Source: Clostridiales bacterium UBA6330 (GTDB lineage Bacteria > Bacillota > Clostridia > Oscillospirales > CAG-272). Taken from it: DNA of 5,044 nucleotides. Location of the stretch: positions 1-5,044 of the forward strand of contig DJSQ01000017.1 of NCBI GenBank assembly GCA_002438075.1, read 5' to 3'. A program made the position numbers and the translations under genes. The notes under the pieces are model-generated. The model was not told where the DNA came from. It worked only from the letters and a program-made list of their open reading frames with translations, and ran no database searches. Within the stretch, counting starts at the first letter, position 1. Each line of letters opens with the position of its first letter. Below are positions 5,025-5,044 of this stretch, piece by piece.

Positions 5025-5044
5025 TGACCTCCCGAGAACTTCCC

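Noticed and set aside
4952..5044. Open frame KTLEAQEPLFRRGAP... running off the right edge
   Set aside because: It has no start codon or ribosome binding site and reads through the hairpin repeat, so it is a by-product of the repeat.
1..5044. CRISPR array, tRNA or rRNA gene, transposase or phage genes, toxin-antitoxin or other defence system
   Set aside because: No spaced direct repeats, cloverleaf, rRNA-like stretch or matching protein motif was seen. The coding content is fully explained by the protease and the pot operon.

Overview
The window looks like chromosomal DNA of a GC-rich, probably uncultured member of the Clostridia (Oscillospiraceae/Ruminococcaceae-like). This rests on Gram-positive-style ribosome binding sites, a lipoprotein substrate-binding protein, a SpoIVFB-like membrane protease, GC-rich coding DNA with A+T-rich intergenic DNA, and a G/C-rich hairpin repeat of a kind common between genes in such genomes. 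The lineage is an inference; no rRNA or other marker is present.

Layout, all genes on the + strand. (1) Bases 1-63 hold the end of a short repeat and a hairpin that buries the ribosome binding site of the first gene. (2) Bases 64-669 encode a small M50 (site-2 protease / SpoIVFB-type) membrane metalloprotease. (3) Bases 670-937 are a 268-base gap with a perfect 12-bp inverted repeat, an extended -10 promoter preceded by an A/T-rich UP-like tract, a palindrome at the predicted transcription start, and a leader of about 120 nt that can fold into several hairpins. (4) Bases 938-4948 are a complete potABCD operon for polyamine (spermidine/putrescine) import: ATPase, two permeases and a substrate-binding lipoprotein. 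Every junction is a 4-base ATGA overlap. (5) Bases 4949-5044 hold a long imperfect hairpin repeat that may end the operon transcript; one arm reappears inverted at the left edge of the window.

The four pot genes form one import machine. PotD captures polyamine outside the membrane, PotB and PotC form the channel, and a PotA dimer drives it with ATP. No enzyme of polyamine metabolism and no regulator protein gene lies in the window, so any control visible here is in the promoter and leader. The M50 gene is probably a separate unit.

Most of the window is ordinary. The points most worth a second look are the structured, apparently unassigned pot leader; an out-of-frame ATG that fits the ribosome binding site at least as well as the potA start; a PotD with both a lipobox and an extra C-terminal transmembrane helix, plus substitutions at expected ligand contacts; and the hairpin masking the protease ribosome binding site.
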